Shown in pieces: positions 41,925 through 50,585 of a stretch of 64,000 bases of DNA. The translations under genes were made by a program, and so were the position numbers. The stretch spans positions 1 through 64,000 of the forward strand of contig JADLAY010000058.1 of NCBI GenBank assembly GCA_020849765.1, written 5' to 3'. A model generated the notes under the pieces. The model saw only the letters and a program-made list of their open reading frames with translations. It was not told the origin of the DNA and did not search any database. The DNA comes from Anaerolineae bacterium (GTDB lineage: Bacteria > Chloroflexota > Anaerolineae > Aggregatilineales > Phototrophicaceae). The stretch's first letter is position 1, and each line of letters opens with the position of its first letter.

Positions 41925-43379
41925 TTACTCGAACTGTAGATTGACCGCGCCGTCCGGCGTCACTTCCTGCACGATGGCCTCGCCCGCCGGTTGGAACAGG
42001 AGCACCGGCGCGCCGCCGACCGGGCAGCCATCCGTCTCGTTGCAGAGCGCGCCCGGCAGCGCAACCGAGTAGCCGCCGTTGAGCGGGCGCACGCCGACGA
42101 TCATACCATACTGATCGGCTATCTGCCCCTGCACATCCGTCGCGCCGATCCGAATCTGCGCGGGCAGTCCGCTGCGCGCCCAGGCGACCACGATCTGCCC
42201 CTCGCCCGCATCCAGGCGCACGACGTCGACCGTCTCCGTCTGTGCGAAGGTTCCGCCGGTGACATCAGACAAGCGCTCGGCGATCATCGCCCAGGTCGTG
42301 AAGGCCGGGCGGCGCGTCTCGTCGACGCGGATCAGCCCGAACGACTCCGCACCCGGCGCCAGATTCCAGTCGTAGAACTTGTAGACTCCGATGTGATCCG
42401 CGCCCGCGGCCAGCCCTAAGGCCGTCGCCTGCACCAGGAACGCCGCCTGCTGATCGAGCGTGATCTGCCAGTTGGGGCGCTCGACCGGCCACAGCGGATC
42501 GAGATTGGGCGAGGCATTCGTCTCGCCGATCCAGATGTGCTTATCGCCCAGACCATACGCATCGAGCACCGCGCGCATCTCGTGCACGATCTGCCAGACG
42601 GTGTCCGCACGGTAGTAGATGTGGAGCGTGATGGCGTCGAAATAGCCCTCGTTGGCGGCGGCGTCCGGGTCTGCCGTCAGTACTTCGAGCAGGCGGTCGA
42701 GATACAGTCGCCGCCCGGCGTTGACGTCATGCCAGTAGGTTGTGCCCGCCAGGTGGATGATCGCGTCCGGGTCCCCCTCTTTGGCGGCCAGATAGGCGAC
42801 CTTGACCAACTGCGCATAATCTTCGACCGTGCCTTCGAACTCGAAGCCGTAGGTCTCGCGCGTGATGTCCGGCTCGTTCCAGATGATCCAGCGGCGCACG
42901 CCGAGCGGCGCGTAATACTCGGCGACGCGGCGCATGAAGTTCGCCCACAGATTGCCCGGATCGTCGATCGGCAGATACAGCCCGCGCGGCACCCCGGCGT
43001 TAAGCAGCCCATCGGTCGCCCACTGCGGCGTGTGCTTGACAATGCCGACGACTTCGCGGTCGCAATCATGCGCGGCTTCCAGCGAACGCGCGTCGACGTT
43101 GAGCGTGTTCCAGTCATCGGGGCCGCTTGGCTGGTGCTCCGCCCAATCGAAGATGATGCGCTCCCAGCCCGCACCGATCTCGCAGGCAGCATCCGGCAGC
43201 CAGAAGCCCTCAACAATGCCGAACGGATTCGGCGTGTCGGCGTCCGCTTGGGCGTGGATGGACGGTGGGAGGGCGAGGCAGAGAAGGAGGAGCGCCAGGA
43301 TGGATGGGATCAGGAATGGGTACTCAGTGCTCAGTACTCGGTGCTCAGTTGGGTTCACCAGATGCGATTCACCGTGCAT
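41925..43379 (-). CDS. Secreted clan-A glycoside hydrolase-like protein
   Basis: This TIM-barrel glycoside hydrolase of about 484 residues is similar in layout to GH39/GH5 enzymes: IIWNEPDITRETYG carries the acid/base Glu, IWIGETNASPNLDP the nucleophile Glu, and HIYYRADTVWQIV lies between. A C-terminal beta domain (about 380-484) follows. A signal segment (LIPSILALLLLCLALPP then IHAQ) lies near the start. The start is uncertain: GTG 43412, ATG 43379 or GTG 43358 are in frame, and the seven-base repeat array at 43321-43348 falls inside the first codons. It lies 18 to 70 bases downstream of recJ. Confidence 0.84.
   Translation of the reverse strand: MHGESHLVNPTEHRVLSTEYPFLIPSILALLLLCLALPPSIHAQADADTPNPFGIVEGFWLPDAACEIGAGWERIIFDWAEHQPSGPDDWNTLNVDARSLEAAHDCDREVVGIVKHTPQWATDGLLNAGVPRGLYLPIDDPGNLWANFMRRVAEYYAPLGVRRWIIWNEPDITRETYGFEFEGTVEDYAQLVKVAYLAAKEGDPDAIIHLAGTTYWHDVNAGRRLYLDRLLEVLTADPDAAANEGYFDAITLHIYYRADTVWQIVHEMRAVLDAYGLGDKHIWIGETNASPNLDPLWPVERPNWQITLDQQAAFLVQATALGLAAGADHIGVYKFYDWNLAPGAESFGLIRVDETRRPAFTTWAMIAERLSDVTGGTFAQTETVDVVRLDAGEGQIVVAWARSGLPAQIRIGATDVQGQIADQYGMIVGVRPLNGGYSVALPGALCNETDGCPVGGAPVLLFQPAGEAIVQEVTPDGAVNLQFE
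43321..43348. repeat. Heptanucleotide repeat array C (inside the start of the hydrolase frame)
   Basis: Four consecutive seven-base units are present: TACTCAG, TGCTCAG, TACTCGG and TGCTCAG. The same unit occurs in array B near 4278-4302, about 39 kb away. Here the array either forms the first codons of the glycoside hydrolase frame or marks its untranslated leader. Confidence 0.6.
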
Positions 43380-43430
43380 AGCGTGTGGAGCGACCATAGG
43401 GTAATGCGACACGAAGGCAATGATGCCCCA

Positions 43431-45155
43431 TTACTCCGCTCCGCGCACGTCCTGCAGACTGAGCTGCGCCGTGCGCGAGCCGTTCCACTCGTTGACGGTC
43501 AGCTCGTAGGCGACGTCGACCATCTCCGGCAGATCGGACAGCCGGTCGCCCAGCCCGAAGCCGATCGCGTCGACGGTCGGTTGGCCGGGATGCGACAGAC
43601 GCAGGCGCAGGTGCTGGTTGTCCTTGCCGACGGCGCGGCGCTCGACCACGCGCAAGCGGCGCGACATGAAGATCGGCGGGCGGTTGTGATGCCCGGTCGG
43701 CTCCAGACGCGTCAGTTCCTCGGCCAGCGGCAGATCGATCAGCTTGTATGGCAGTTCCATGTCGATGTCGATCGTCGGCGTCAGTTCCTGCCCGCTCAAC
43801 TGCGTCGCCGCGATCTCGGTCAGGCGGGCGCGCAGTGTTGGGATGTTCTCGTTGCGCACGGTCAGGCCCGCCGCCTGGGCATGGCCGCCGTGGCGCACCA
43901 GCAGATCCGCGCACTGGTCGAGCGCCTGCGTGATGTCGAACTGCGGGATGCTGCGGCACGAGGCGCGGCTCTCTTCCTCGCCCAGCTCCATGACGACCGC
44001 CGGGCGATAGTATTCTTCCGACAGCCGCCCGGCCACCAGCCCGACGATGCCCGGCTGGAAGCTGGCATCCTGGGCGAAGATCAGGGGCGCATCGGTTTCG
44101 CCGCCGCTCTCCAGTCGCTCGCGGATCATGTCCTGTGCCAGGCGCGTCAACTCCTGCCGCCGCGTGTTCAAGCTCTGCAGTTCGATCGCCAGCCGCTCCG
44201 CATGGGGCATATCCTGCGCCATCAGCAGGTGATAGGCCGTCATCGCGCTGTCGAGCCGCCCGGCGGCGTTGATGCGCGGGCCGAGCGCGTAGCCGATGCG
44301 ACCGGCGTCGATGGCGCCATGGCGCGCCGCCGCTACCTCGATCAGGGCGCGGATGCCCGCCCGCGTGCCATTGTTGATCACGTCCAGCCCACGCTGGACG
44401 AGCACGCGATTTTCCAGCCGGTCGAGCGGTGCCAGGTCGGCAACGGTGCCGATAGCGACCAGATCGAGCAGCGATTCGAGTTGAATCTCCGGCTGCTTGC
44501 TGTAGCGATCCGACGCCGTGGCGCGGAACAACGCATCCGCCAGCTTGTAGGCAATGCCGACGCCCGCCAGCATGTCTTCGGGATATTTGCAGTCGATCTG
44601 CTTCGGGTTGATGACGGCGTTGGCCGGGGGGATGTCGACGCCGACGCTGTGATGATCGGTCACGATCATGTCCAGGCCGTAGCTGCGCCCATCGGCGACT
44701 TCCTGCACCGAGCGGATGCCGCAGTCGACCGTGATCACGAGGCGGACGCCTGCGCGCGCCAGCTTGGAGAGCGCGGCGCTGTTCAGTCCATAGCCCTCGT
44801 CGATGCGGTGCGGAATGTACGGCTTGACGTTGGCGCCCAACGCGTGGAGCGCAGTCACCAGCAGCGCGGTCGCCGTCACGCCGTCGGCGTCGAAATCGCC
44901 GTAGATGATGATCGGTTCGCTTTTGCGGATCGCGTTGCGGATGCGGGCGACGGCCTGATTCATGCCCTTCAGCTCGAACGGGTTGAAGGGCGATTGATTG
45001 GCCTGCAAGAACTGGAAAGCATCGCTGGAACTCTCGAAGCCGCGGTTATAGAGCACCTGCGCCAGCACCGCGCTCATGTCGCGATAAGTAGTCAGATGTT
45101 CGGCGGATGCGGGCGTGGCGAGCAGCCAGCGCTTGCTTGAGGTGAGGGTTTTCAC
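43431..45155 (-). CDS. recJ: Single-stranded-DNA-specific exonuclease RecJ
   Basis: RecJ is a 5'-3' exonuclease on single-stranded DNA used in recombination and mismatch repair. The 574-residue protein has the DHH motifs: YGDFDADGVTATAL (motif I, near 85), VTDHHSVGVDIPP (the DHH) and later GPRINAAGRLDSA, plus the DHHA1 motif RHGGHAQAAGL near 430, and a C-terminal OB-like domain. It starts 183 bases upstream of the CUT2 terminator region and is followed by the hydrolase gene. It looks complete. Confidence 0.96.
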   Translation of the reverse strand: MKTLTSSKRWLLATPASAEHLTTYRDMSAVLAQVLYNRGFESSSDAFQFLQANQSPFNPFELKGMNQAVARIRNAIRKSEPIIIYGDFDADGVTATALLVTALHALGANVKPYIPHRIDEGYGLNSAALSKLARAGVRLVITVDCGIRSVQEVADGRSYGLDMIVTDHHSVGVDIPPANAVINPKQIDCKYPEDMLAGVGIAYKLADALFRATASDRYSKQPEIQLESLLDLVAIGTVADLAPLDRLENRVLVQRGLDVINNGTRAGIRALIEVAAARHGAIDAGRIGYALGPRINAAGRLDSAMTAYHLLMAQDMPHAERLAIELQSLNTRRQELTRLAQDMIRERLESGGETDAPLIFAQDASFQPGIVGLVAGRLSEEYYRPAVVMELGEEESRASCRSIPQFDITQALDQCADLLVRHGGHAQAAGLTVRNENIPTLRARLTEIAATQLSGQELTPTIDIDMELPYKLIDLPLAEELTRLEPTGHHNRPPIFMSRRLRVVERRAVGKDNQHLRLRLSHPGQPTVDAIGFGLGDRLSDLPEMVDVAYELTVNEWNGSRTAQLSLQDVRGAE

Positions 45156-45247
45156 AGATGAATAGTAACGTCATTTTCTAGCACAGAAGGCTTATTTTAA
45201 CAGATTTCCTAACATTTGCAGCAGCCCGATGAAGAAAGGACAAAACA

Positions 45248-45311
45248 AAAGGGACGGGCAAGATGCCACGTCCCTTTCTGCTCTCACCCCGGTCGCACAT
45301 CGTGACCGGGG
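45248..45311 (-). terminator. Double-hairpin terminator of the CUT2 sugar operon
   Basis: Downstream of the binding-protein gene (stop 45338) two stems follow: CCCCGGTC with GACCGGGG (45287-45311), then AAAGGGACG with CGTCCCTTT (45248-45277) containing an inner GGCA/TGCC stem. On the minus strand the second is followed by a T-rich run, making it an intrinsic terminator. Confidence 0.75.
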
Positions 45312-45337
45312 CATGAGCGTGTTTGACAGTTCGACGT

Positions 45338-46528
45338 CTAGAAGTCGAAGTCGTTGATGTTCTCGGCGGTGTAGATGAAGGGCGGGCCAAGCAGCACTTC
45401 ACTACCGTTGACGACCGTCAGCGTGCCCAGACGCCCGGCCTCGACCGTGGTGTCGCCAGGGCCGAATTCGCCGTCGACCACCGCGCGCATGACGTAGACG
45501 GCTGCGTAGCCGAGATCAATCGGGTTCCACAGCACGACCGACTTGACGCAGCTATCATTGACGTACGGTTTCATCGCGTTCGGGGTCGCCAGACCGACGA
45601 CAGCCACCGCTTCTTCCGCGCTCGGCGCAGCCGCGCTCGCGGAATCGACGGAGCACAGCCCGGCCTGGGTGACGGCTTCCGCCGCCGCCGGGGTCGCCAC
45701 GCTCGTCATCGCGAACAGACCGTCCACGTCGGGGCCATATTTGTTGAGCAGGGTCGTCGCCTGGTTGAACGACAACTGGTTGTCTTCCTGCGCCTCAACC
45801 GTCTCGAGCCAGGTCATGCCGGGATAGCATTTTTCCTGGTACGCCTGCATTTCGGCGATCCAGCGGGCCTGGTTCGGGGTCGTGAAGGTGCTGGTGACGA
45901 TGGCGAAGCTGCCTGCATCACCGATTTCAGCGACCATGCTGTCAACCATCGCCTTGGCGATGCCGTTGAACTCGGCCTGGTTGACGAACCACTCACGCGC
46001 ATCCGGCTCGCTGTTGGCATCGTAGCCGACGACGTGAATGCCGGCCTCAAGCGCGCGGCGCAGCACGGGGGCAATCGCGACCGGGTCGTTGGCTGCGAAC
46101 AGAATGCCGTTGACACCCTGGGTGATATAGTTGTCGATGACCGCGATCTGGTCGTCGATGTTCGCCTCGGTCGGCGCATCGGTCGTGACCGTCACGTTGC
46201 CGAGTTCTTCAGCGGCCTGCTGCTCACCGAGCGTGGTCGCTGCAAAGTAGCCGATGCCGACGAGTTTCGGCACGTCGACGAGGACGATGTCCTGACCGGC
46301 AAGATCAGGGGCATTGACAGCCTGGCCGCCGTCATATTCTGGCGCTTCCATTGCCGCCGGTTCGTCAGTCGCGGCCATCTCGCCGTCCATCGCCGGGCAT
46401 TCGAGCGGGCTTACGGGCAGGTCATCCGCGCCGTCCCAACGATCCTGAGCCGCAGCCGGCATGGCGAGGGCAAAACCCAGCACCAGAACGGTGGTGAGCA
46501 GTAAACCGACTAGTAGTGTCTTACGCAT
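45338..46528 (-). CDS. CUT2-type sugar ABC transporter substrate-binding protein (rhamnose/AI-2/ribose type)
   Basis: This 396-residue protein has a signal peptide (LLVGLLLTTVLVLGFALAMPAAA), an Ala/Glu/Met-rich linker, then a periplasmic-binding fold: DIVLVDVPKLVGIGYFA, VNGILFAANDPVAIAPVLRRALEAGIHVVGYDANS, then AVVGLATPNAMKPYV and VKSVVLWNPIDLGYAAVYVM. The last block resembles RhaS/LsrB rather than RbsB. No lipobox Cys is visible. It is the last gene of a complete importer (ATPase, two permeases) on the minus strand. A double hairpin terminator follows. Confidence 0.88.
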   Translation of the reverse strand: MRKTLLVGLLLTTVLVLGFALAMPAAAQDRWDGADDLPVSPLECPAMDGEMAATDEPAAMEAPEYDGGQAVNAPDLAGQDIVLVDVPKLVGIGYFAATTLGEQQAAEELGNVTVTTDAPTEANIDDQIAVIDNYITQGVNGILFAANDPVAIAPVLRRALEAGIHVVGYDANSEPDAREWFVNQAEFNGIAKAMVDSMVAEIGDAGSFAIVTSTFTTPNQARWIAEMQAYQEKCYPGMTWLETVEAQEDNQLSFNQATTLLNKYGPDVDGLFAMTSVATPAAAEAVTQAGLCSVDSASAAAPSAEEAVAVVGLATPNAMKPYVNDSCVKSVVLWNPIDLGYAAVYVMRAVVDGEFGPGDTTVEAGRLGTLTVVNGSEVLLGPPFIYTAENINDFDF

Positions 46529-46534
46529 TTCGCA

Positions 46535-46603
46535 TTACTCCTGATGCAGTCCTAGAAAACGAAAGCGAACATCATCTTCAAGCGCGTCTTTTGGGTATAG
46601 CAT
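46535..46603 (-). promoter_or_regulatory. Short leader frame and strong SD-like site before the binding-protein gene
   Basis: Between the second permease and the binding-protein gene the minus strand carries AAGGAGGTGAT, an exact complement of the 16S 3' end, but no start codon is well spaced after it. An ATG two bases after it opens a 22-codon frame (MLYPKDALEDDVRFRFLGLH onward) ending at TAA, whose stop abuts the binding-protein Shine-Dalgarno (AGGAG). It may be a leader peptide or a standby ribosome site. The evidence is weak. Confidence 0.35.
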
Positions 46604-46630
46604 CACCTCCTTCGTAACTCTAATCTGTCC

Positions 46631-47647
46631 TTATGCAGCGTTGGTGCGCCGCTGGATGAAGTTGTTGATCAGAATGGCGAGGATCAGCACCGTACCGATC
46701 ACAACGATGGTACCATCGGTCGTCACGCCCGCCAGTGACAGGCCGTTCTTGAGCAGCTGGATCAGCACGAAGCCGATGACCGTACCGACGATGCTGCCGG
46801 TGCCGCCAAAAATGCTGGTGCCGCCGAGGACGACCGCCGCAATCGCGTCCAGTTCCAGGCCGCTGCCCATGTCCGAGCGCGTGGTCGTCACGCGAGAGAC
46901 GAAGATCCACGCCGCCATGCCGGACATGAAGCCGGAAAAGGCATAAATAATGATCTTGTACAACCCGGTCGGGATGCCGGAGAACCGTGCGCCCAACTCG
47001 TTGTTGCCAATCGCGTAGAGCGAGCGCCCGAACACCGTGCGGCTCAAGATGATCGCCGTCACGATGACGAAAAAGACGAGCACCCACAATTGGGTTGGGA
47101 CGCCCAGCACCTCTCCCTGACCCAGTTGGAAGAACCACTCCGGGTAACCGCGCACCGAACGCGCCTGGCTGATGCCCTCAGCCAGCCCGCGGTAGAGCGC
47201 CAGCGTCGCCAGCGTCGTGATCAGCGGTGGAACGCCGATGTAGACGATGATCAGCCCGTTGACCAACCCGCACAGCGTGCCGAGCGCCAGCGAAACGATG
47301 ATCGCGGCTTCGAGCGGCAGTTGGAACGGCCCGCTCGGATTCCACATGTAGCCGAGGACGATGGCGCAGACACCCAGAATCGAACCGACCGACAGGTCGA
47401 TGCCGCCGGTGATGATGATGAACGTCATCGGCAGCGCGACCAGCCCGATCTCGGTCAAAAGGCGGCCCTGGTTCAGGATGTTGCTGACCGTCAGGAACTT
47501 ATCCGAACTGAGCGCCAGCAGGGTCACGGCCAGGATCAGGATCAGGAACAGGATGACTTCCTGGCGCAGCAGAATATTCGTGAGTGGCGAAGACCCCTGT
47601 CGTTCTTCGATGGGGTGGGATGACGCGGCCATAGGCTTAATCTCCAC
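46631..47647 (-). CDS. CUT2 sugar ABC transporter permease (RhaQ/RbsC-like, second)
   Basis: This 338-residue permease has about nine helices and the CUT2 core PMTFIIITGGIDLSVGSILGVCAI, then GNNELGARFSGIPTGLYKII and LDAIAAVVLGGTSIFGGTGS, which fit the branched BPD_transp_2 family. It overlaps the first permease by 11 bases and precedes the binding-protein gene. The two unlike permeases form a heterodimeric channel, as in rhamnose and AI-2 importers. Confidence 0.9.
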   Translation of the reverse strand: MEIKPMAASSHPIEERQGSSPLTNILLRQEVILFLILILAVTLLALSSDKFLTVSNILNQGRLLTEIGLVALPMTFIIITGGIDLSVGSILGVCAIVLGYMWNPSGPFQLPLEAAIIVSLALGTLCGLVNGLIIVYIGVPPLITTLATLALYRGLAEGISQARSVRGYPEWFFQLGQGEVLGVPTQLWVLVFFVIVTAIILSRTVFGRSLYAIGNNELGARFSGIPTGLYKIIIYAFSGFMSGMAAWIFVSRVTTTRSDMGSGLELDAIAAVVLGGTSIFGGTGSIVGTVIGFVLIQLLKNGLSLAGVTTDGTIVVIGTVLILAILINNFIQRRTNAA

Positions 47648-48683
47648 TGGCGGCGGCAGTTCGCCGGCGCCGCAACATATCGGCGAGGACGGTGACCAGG
47701 ATCAGAATGCCGACGACGGCGCGGAACCAGTACGGCGAAATATCGATGAAGACCAGCGCTGAGTTGATCGCACTCAGCAGGATGGCGGCGATCATCGCGC
47801 CAAAGGCTGTGCCGACGCCGCCGAGGATGCTGACACCGCCGACGACGGCCGCCGTGATGATTTGCAGCTCAAGTCCCGGCGGAACGGTCGACTGGATGAT
47901 GCTCAACTGGGTCGCCCACAGCACCGCGGCGATGCCGACAAACACACCGTTGAGGATGAAGACGGTCATCAGAATGCGCTTCTCGGAAATACCGGACAGG
48001 CGCGCCGCTTCCGCGTTGCCGCCGACGGCATAGATGGCGCGTCCGGTCTGGCTGTAGCGCATCCACAGGACGGCGATCAGCGTCAGCACGAACATGATGA
48101 TGATCGGCGACGGGATAGCCGGGATGCTCAAGCCCAGGATCGAGAAGGCCGGTGTCTTCATCTGCGCCAGGAAGAAACCTTCCGGCAGGTCGGTGATCCA
48201 CTCGCCGCTTGTCACGGTGATCAGGCCGCCCTTGAGGATGCTGAGCAGACCGAGCGTGACGACGATCGATGGGATGCGCAGGTAAGCGACCATGAAGCCA
48301 ATCGCCGCGCCCACCAGCGCGCCGACCAGAATCGGCACCAGCCACGATACCCAGATCGGGCTGCCGTTGATTGCCAGTGTGCCGCTGATCGTGCCGAGGA
48401 CGCCGATCAACGAGCCGACCGAGATATCGATGTTGCGCGAGATGATCACCATCGTCATACCGATGGCGGCCACGGCGATGTAGGCATTGCCGTTGAAGAT
48501 GTTGATGAAGTTGCGCTCGGCGACGTAGCGCGGGTTGGCGCTGCCGACGCTTGCCAGCAGGGCGATCAACACGAACAGCAGAATGATCTCCTGCGAGGAG
48601 ACGATGCTGATCAAGCGCGAGACGAAGTTGCCCGTGTCATCCCGCCGGGCGGGCGTGGGCACGGGTTTGGCGGTTGCGGTCAT
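47637..48683 (-). CDS. CUT2 sugar ABC transporter permease (RhaP/RbsC-like, first)
   Basis: This 348-residue permease is similar to its neighbour: AIGMTMVIISRNIDISVGSLIG, GGNAEAARLSGISEKRILM and ITAAVVGGVSILGGVGTAFG mark the family. About nine helices are predicted. Its start overlaps the ATPase stop by four bases (ATGA) and its end overlaps the second permease, so the three genes are tightly coupled. Confidence 0.9.
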   Translation of the reverse strand: MTATAKPVPTPARRDDTGNFVSRLISIVSSQEIILLFVLIALLASVGSANPRYVAERNFINIFNGNAYIAVAAIGMTMVIISRNIDISVGSLIGVLGTISGTLAINGSPIWVSWLVPILVGALVGAAIGFMVAYLRIPSIVVTLGLLSILKGGLITVTSGEWITDLPEGFFLAQMKTPAFSILGLSIPAIPSPIIIMFVLTLIAVLWMRYSQTGRAIYAVGGNAEAARLSGISEKRILMTVFILNGVFVGIAAVLWATQLSIIQSTVPPGLELQIITAAVVGGVSILGGVGTAFGAMIAAILLSAINSALVFIDISPYWFRAVVGILILVTVLADMLRRRRTAAASGD

Positions 48684-50218
48684 ACGGACACTCCTTGTCC
48701 GGTGCTGGCGGTAGCTGGTTCGGCGGTTTCCCGCATCATGGCTGTAACGACGTTCTTCTGATTGGCTTCCTCGCGGTCGAATTCGGCGACGACGCGGCCC
48801 TCGCGCATGACGATGATGCGGTCACTCATGCCGAGTACTTCCGGCAGCTCGCTCGAGATCATCAGGATCGCCAGCCCTTGCTGCGCCAGTTCGCTGATCA
48901 GATGATGAATTTCCGCCTTCGCGCCGACGTCCACACCGCGCGTCGGCTCGTCCATGATCAAGACTTTCGGTTTGCTCGCCAGCCATTTGCTGACGACGAC
49001 TTTTTGCTGATTGCCGCCCGACAGCTTGTTGACGACCTGGTCGATGCTGTAGGCGCGGATGCCCAACTGCTCGATCGCCTCGGCGGCCAGACGGCGTTCC
49101 TGCGCGGTGTCGATGAAGCCTGAGCGCGTCATCGTCCGCAGCACGGCCAGCGAGACGTTCTCGCGCAGCCGCATCTCACGGATCAAGCCCTGAGTGCCGC
49201 GGTCTTCCGGCACGTAGGCGATGCCATAGCGCATGGCCTGGCCGGGGTTGCGGATGCGCACAGCCTGGCCGTTGAGCAGGATTTCACCCTCCTGCGCGGG
49301 CGTGAAGCCGAAGATCGTTTGCGCCAGTTCGCTGCGCCCGCTGCCGACCAGACCGGCCAGCCCGACGATCTCGCCGGAGCGCACGGTCAGGTTGACGCTC
49401 TTGCACAACGGACGGCGCGAGAGATTGCGCACTTCCAGCACCGGGTCGCCGATGACCGCGGGCAGCTTGGGGAACATGTTCTCGATCGTGCGGCCGACCA
49501 TCATGCTCACCAGTTGGTCAGAGGTCACGTCCTTGACGTCCGCCGTGCCGACATACTGGCCATCGCGCAGCACGGTCACACGATCGGCCAGCAGGAAGAC
49601 CTCTTCCAGACGGTGGCTGATGTAGATGACGCCCACGCCGCGTTCGCGCAGCAGGCGCACGATGCTGAACAGCCGCTGCACGTCGGCCTCGGTCAGGGCG
49701 GCGGTCGGCTCATCCATGATCAGGATGCGCGCGTTGAGCGAGAGCGCCTTGGCGATCTCGACGCGCTGGCGCTGGCCGACGGACAGGCCGCCGACCTTGC
49801 GGTTGACGTCGAGGTCGGTGATCTCCAGCGATTCCAGGATCTCGCGTGAGCGGCGTCCCATCTCGCGCCAGTCGACGATGCCGAGCGGGCCGCGCGGTGC
49901 ATGGCCCATGAAGATGTTCTCGGCGACCGTCAGTTCCGGGTAGAGGCTGAGCTCCTGATAGATCGTCGCCACGCCGAGCGCTTGCGCTTCACGCGGGTTG
50001 TTGAAGCTGACGGGTCGGTTGTCGATGCGGATGGTGCCCTCGTCGGGCCTATGCACACCGGAGATGATTTTGATCAGGGTGGATTTGCCCGCCCCGTTTT
50101 CGCCCAGCAGCGCGTGCACCTCACCGGCGTGGACCTGGAATTGGACGTCGGATAACGCCTGAACACCGGGGAATCGTTTGCTGATGTGCTCGATTTCAAG
50201 GATCGGTATAGAGTTCAT
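48680..50218 (-). CDS. CUT2 sugar ABC transporter ATP-binding protein (two nucleotide-binding domains)
   Basis: This 512-residue ATPase has two tandem ABC domains. In the first are Walker A LLGENGAGKSTLIKI, signature LSVGQRQRVEIAKAL and Walker B ILIMDEPTAAL. In the second are GLVGSGRSELAQTIFG, LSGGNQQKVVVSKWLASKP and LIMDEPTRGVDVGAK, with the altered Walker A usual for RbsA-type proteins. I start it at ATG 50218 (AGAAGAG upstream), not at the longer frame, since homologues begin there. It is the first gene of the importer, behind a possible promoter at 50312-50341. Confidence 0.92.
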   Translation of the reverse strand: MNSIPILEIEHISKRFPGVQALSDVQFQVHAGEVHALLGENGAGKSTLIKIISGVHRPDEGTIRIDNRPVSFNNPREAQALGVATIYQELSLYPELTVAENIFMGHAPRGPLGIVDWREMGRRSREILESLEITDLDVNRKVGGLSVGQRQRVEIAKALSLNARILIMDEPTAALTEADVQRLFSIVRLLRERGVGVIYISHRLEEVFLLADRVTVLRDGQYVGTADVKDVTSDQLVSMMVGRTIENMFPKLPAVIGDPVLEVRNLSRRPLCKSVNLTVRSGEIVGLAGLVGSGRSELAQTIFGFTPAQEGEILLNGQAVRIRNPGQAMRYGIAYVPEDRGTQGLIREMRLRENVSLAVLRTMTRSGFIDTAQERRLAAEAIEQLGIRAYSIDQVVNKLSGGNQQKVVVSKWLASKPKVLIMDEPTRGVDVGAKAEIHHLISELAQQGLAILMISSELPEVLGMSDRIIVMREGRVVAEFDREEANQKNVVTAMMRETAEPATASTGQGVSV

Positions 50219-50311
50219 CAAAAAGTCTCTTCTACAAAGCCGTCGCAATGTTTGATAGTTGTCGACTGCGCAGGCCCCCGACTTTGAGAGAGCGTTCACA
50301 CGCCGGGTGCG

Positions 50312-50341
50312 ACTATAACGCTGTCAAGTTCCCTCTCGCAA
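50312..50341 (-). promoter_or_regulatory. Candidate promoter of the CUT2 sugar importer operon
   Basis: On the minus strand TTGCGA (50336-50341), 18 bases and TATAGT (50312-50317) lie about 95 bases upstream of the ATPase start. A perfect TTGACA also occurs within the spacer but lacks a -10 at proper distance. The long leader could carry regulation. Confidence 0.4.
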
Positions 50342-50519
50342 CAGGTCAAGGACAATATAACCGTGCAAAATCACCAAACACGATGCATAACGGCCAGGTA
50401 ACGCTGACGTACACAAACTCAGACAATTGTAGCGTCTTTGCCGCAAATTGCCGAATGTTCGTACATCATTTATTCGATGATTGCATTGAATCGGCCAGGC
50501 ATAGACGCAACCAAGGCAA

Positions 50520-50549
50520 AGAGGAACAAGCATCGTCGTTTGTTCCTCT
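50520..50549 (-). terminator. Probable terminator of the DUF998 gene
   Basis: AGAGGAACAA (50520-50529) and TTGTTCCTCT (50540-50549) form a perfect 10-bp stem with a 10-base loop, 37 bases past the DUF998 stop on the minus strand. The tail after it is only weakly T-rich. Confidence 0.55.
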
Positions 50550-50585
50550 GCATTCTATGCGATTTTGCCGTCCACAACGACGTTC

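Larger units (their letters stand above)
50219..50585. other. 367-base regulatory gap upstream of the CUT2 operon
   Basis: The gap separates the importer ATPase from the DUF998 gene, both on the minus strand. It holds a candidate promoter (50312-50341), the terminator of the DUF998 gene (50520-50549) and AT-rich sequence around 50380-50490. No regulator-encoding gene or clear operator was seen. Confidence 0.6.

Noticed and set aside
42537..45140. An 867-codon plus-strand frame opposite recJ and the glycoside hydrolase.
   Set aside because: It shows no motifs and is the complement-frame shadow of two well-supported genes.
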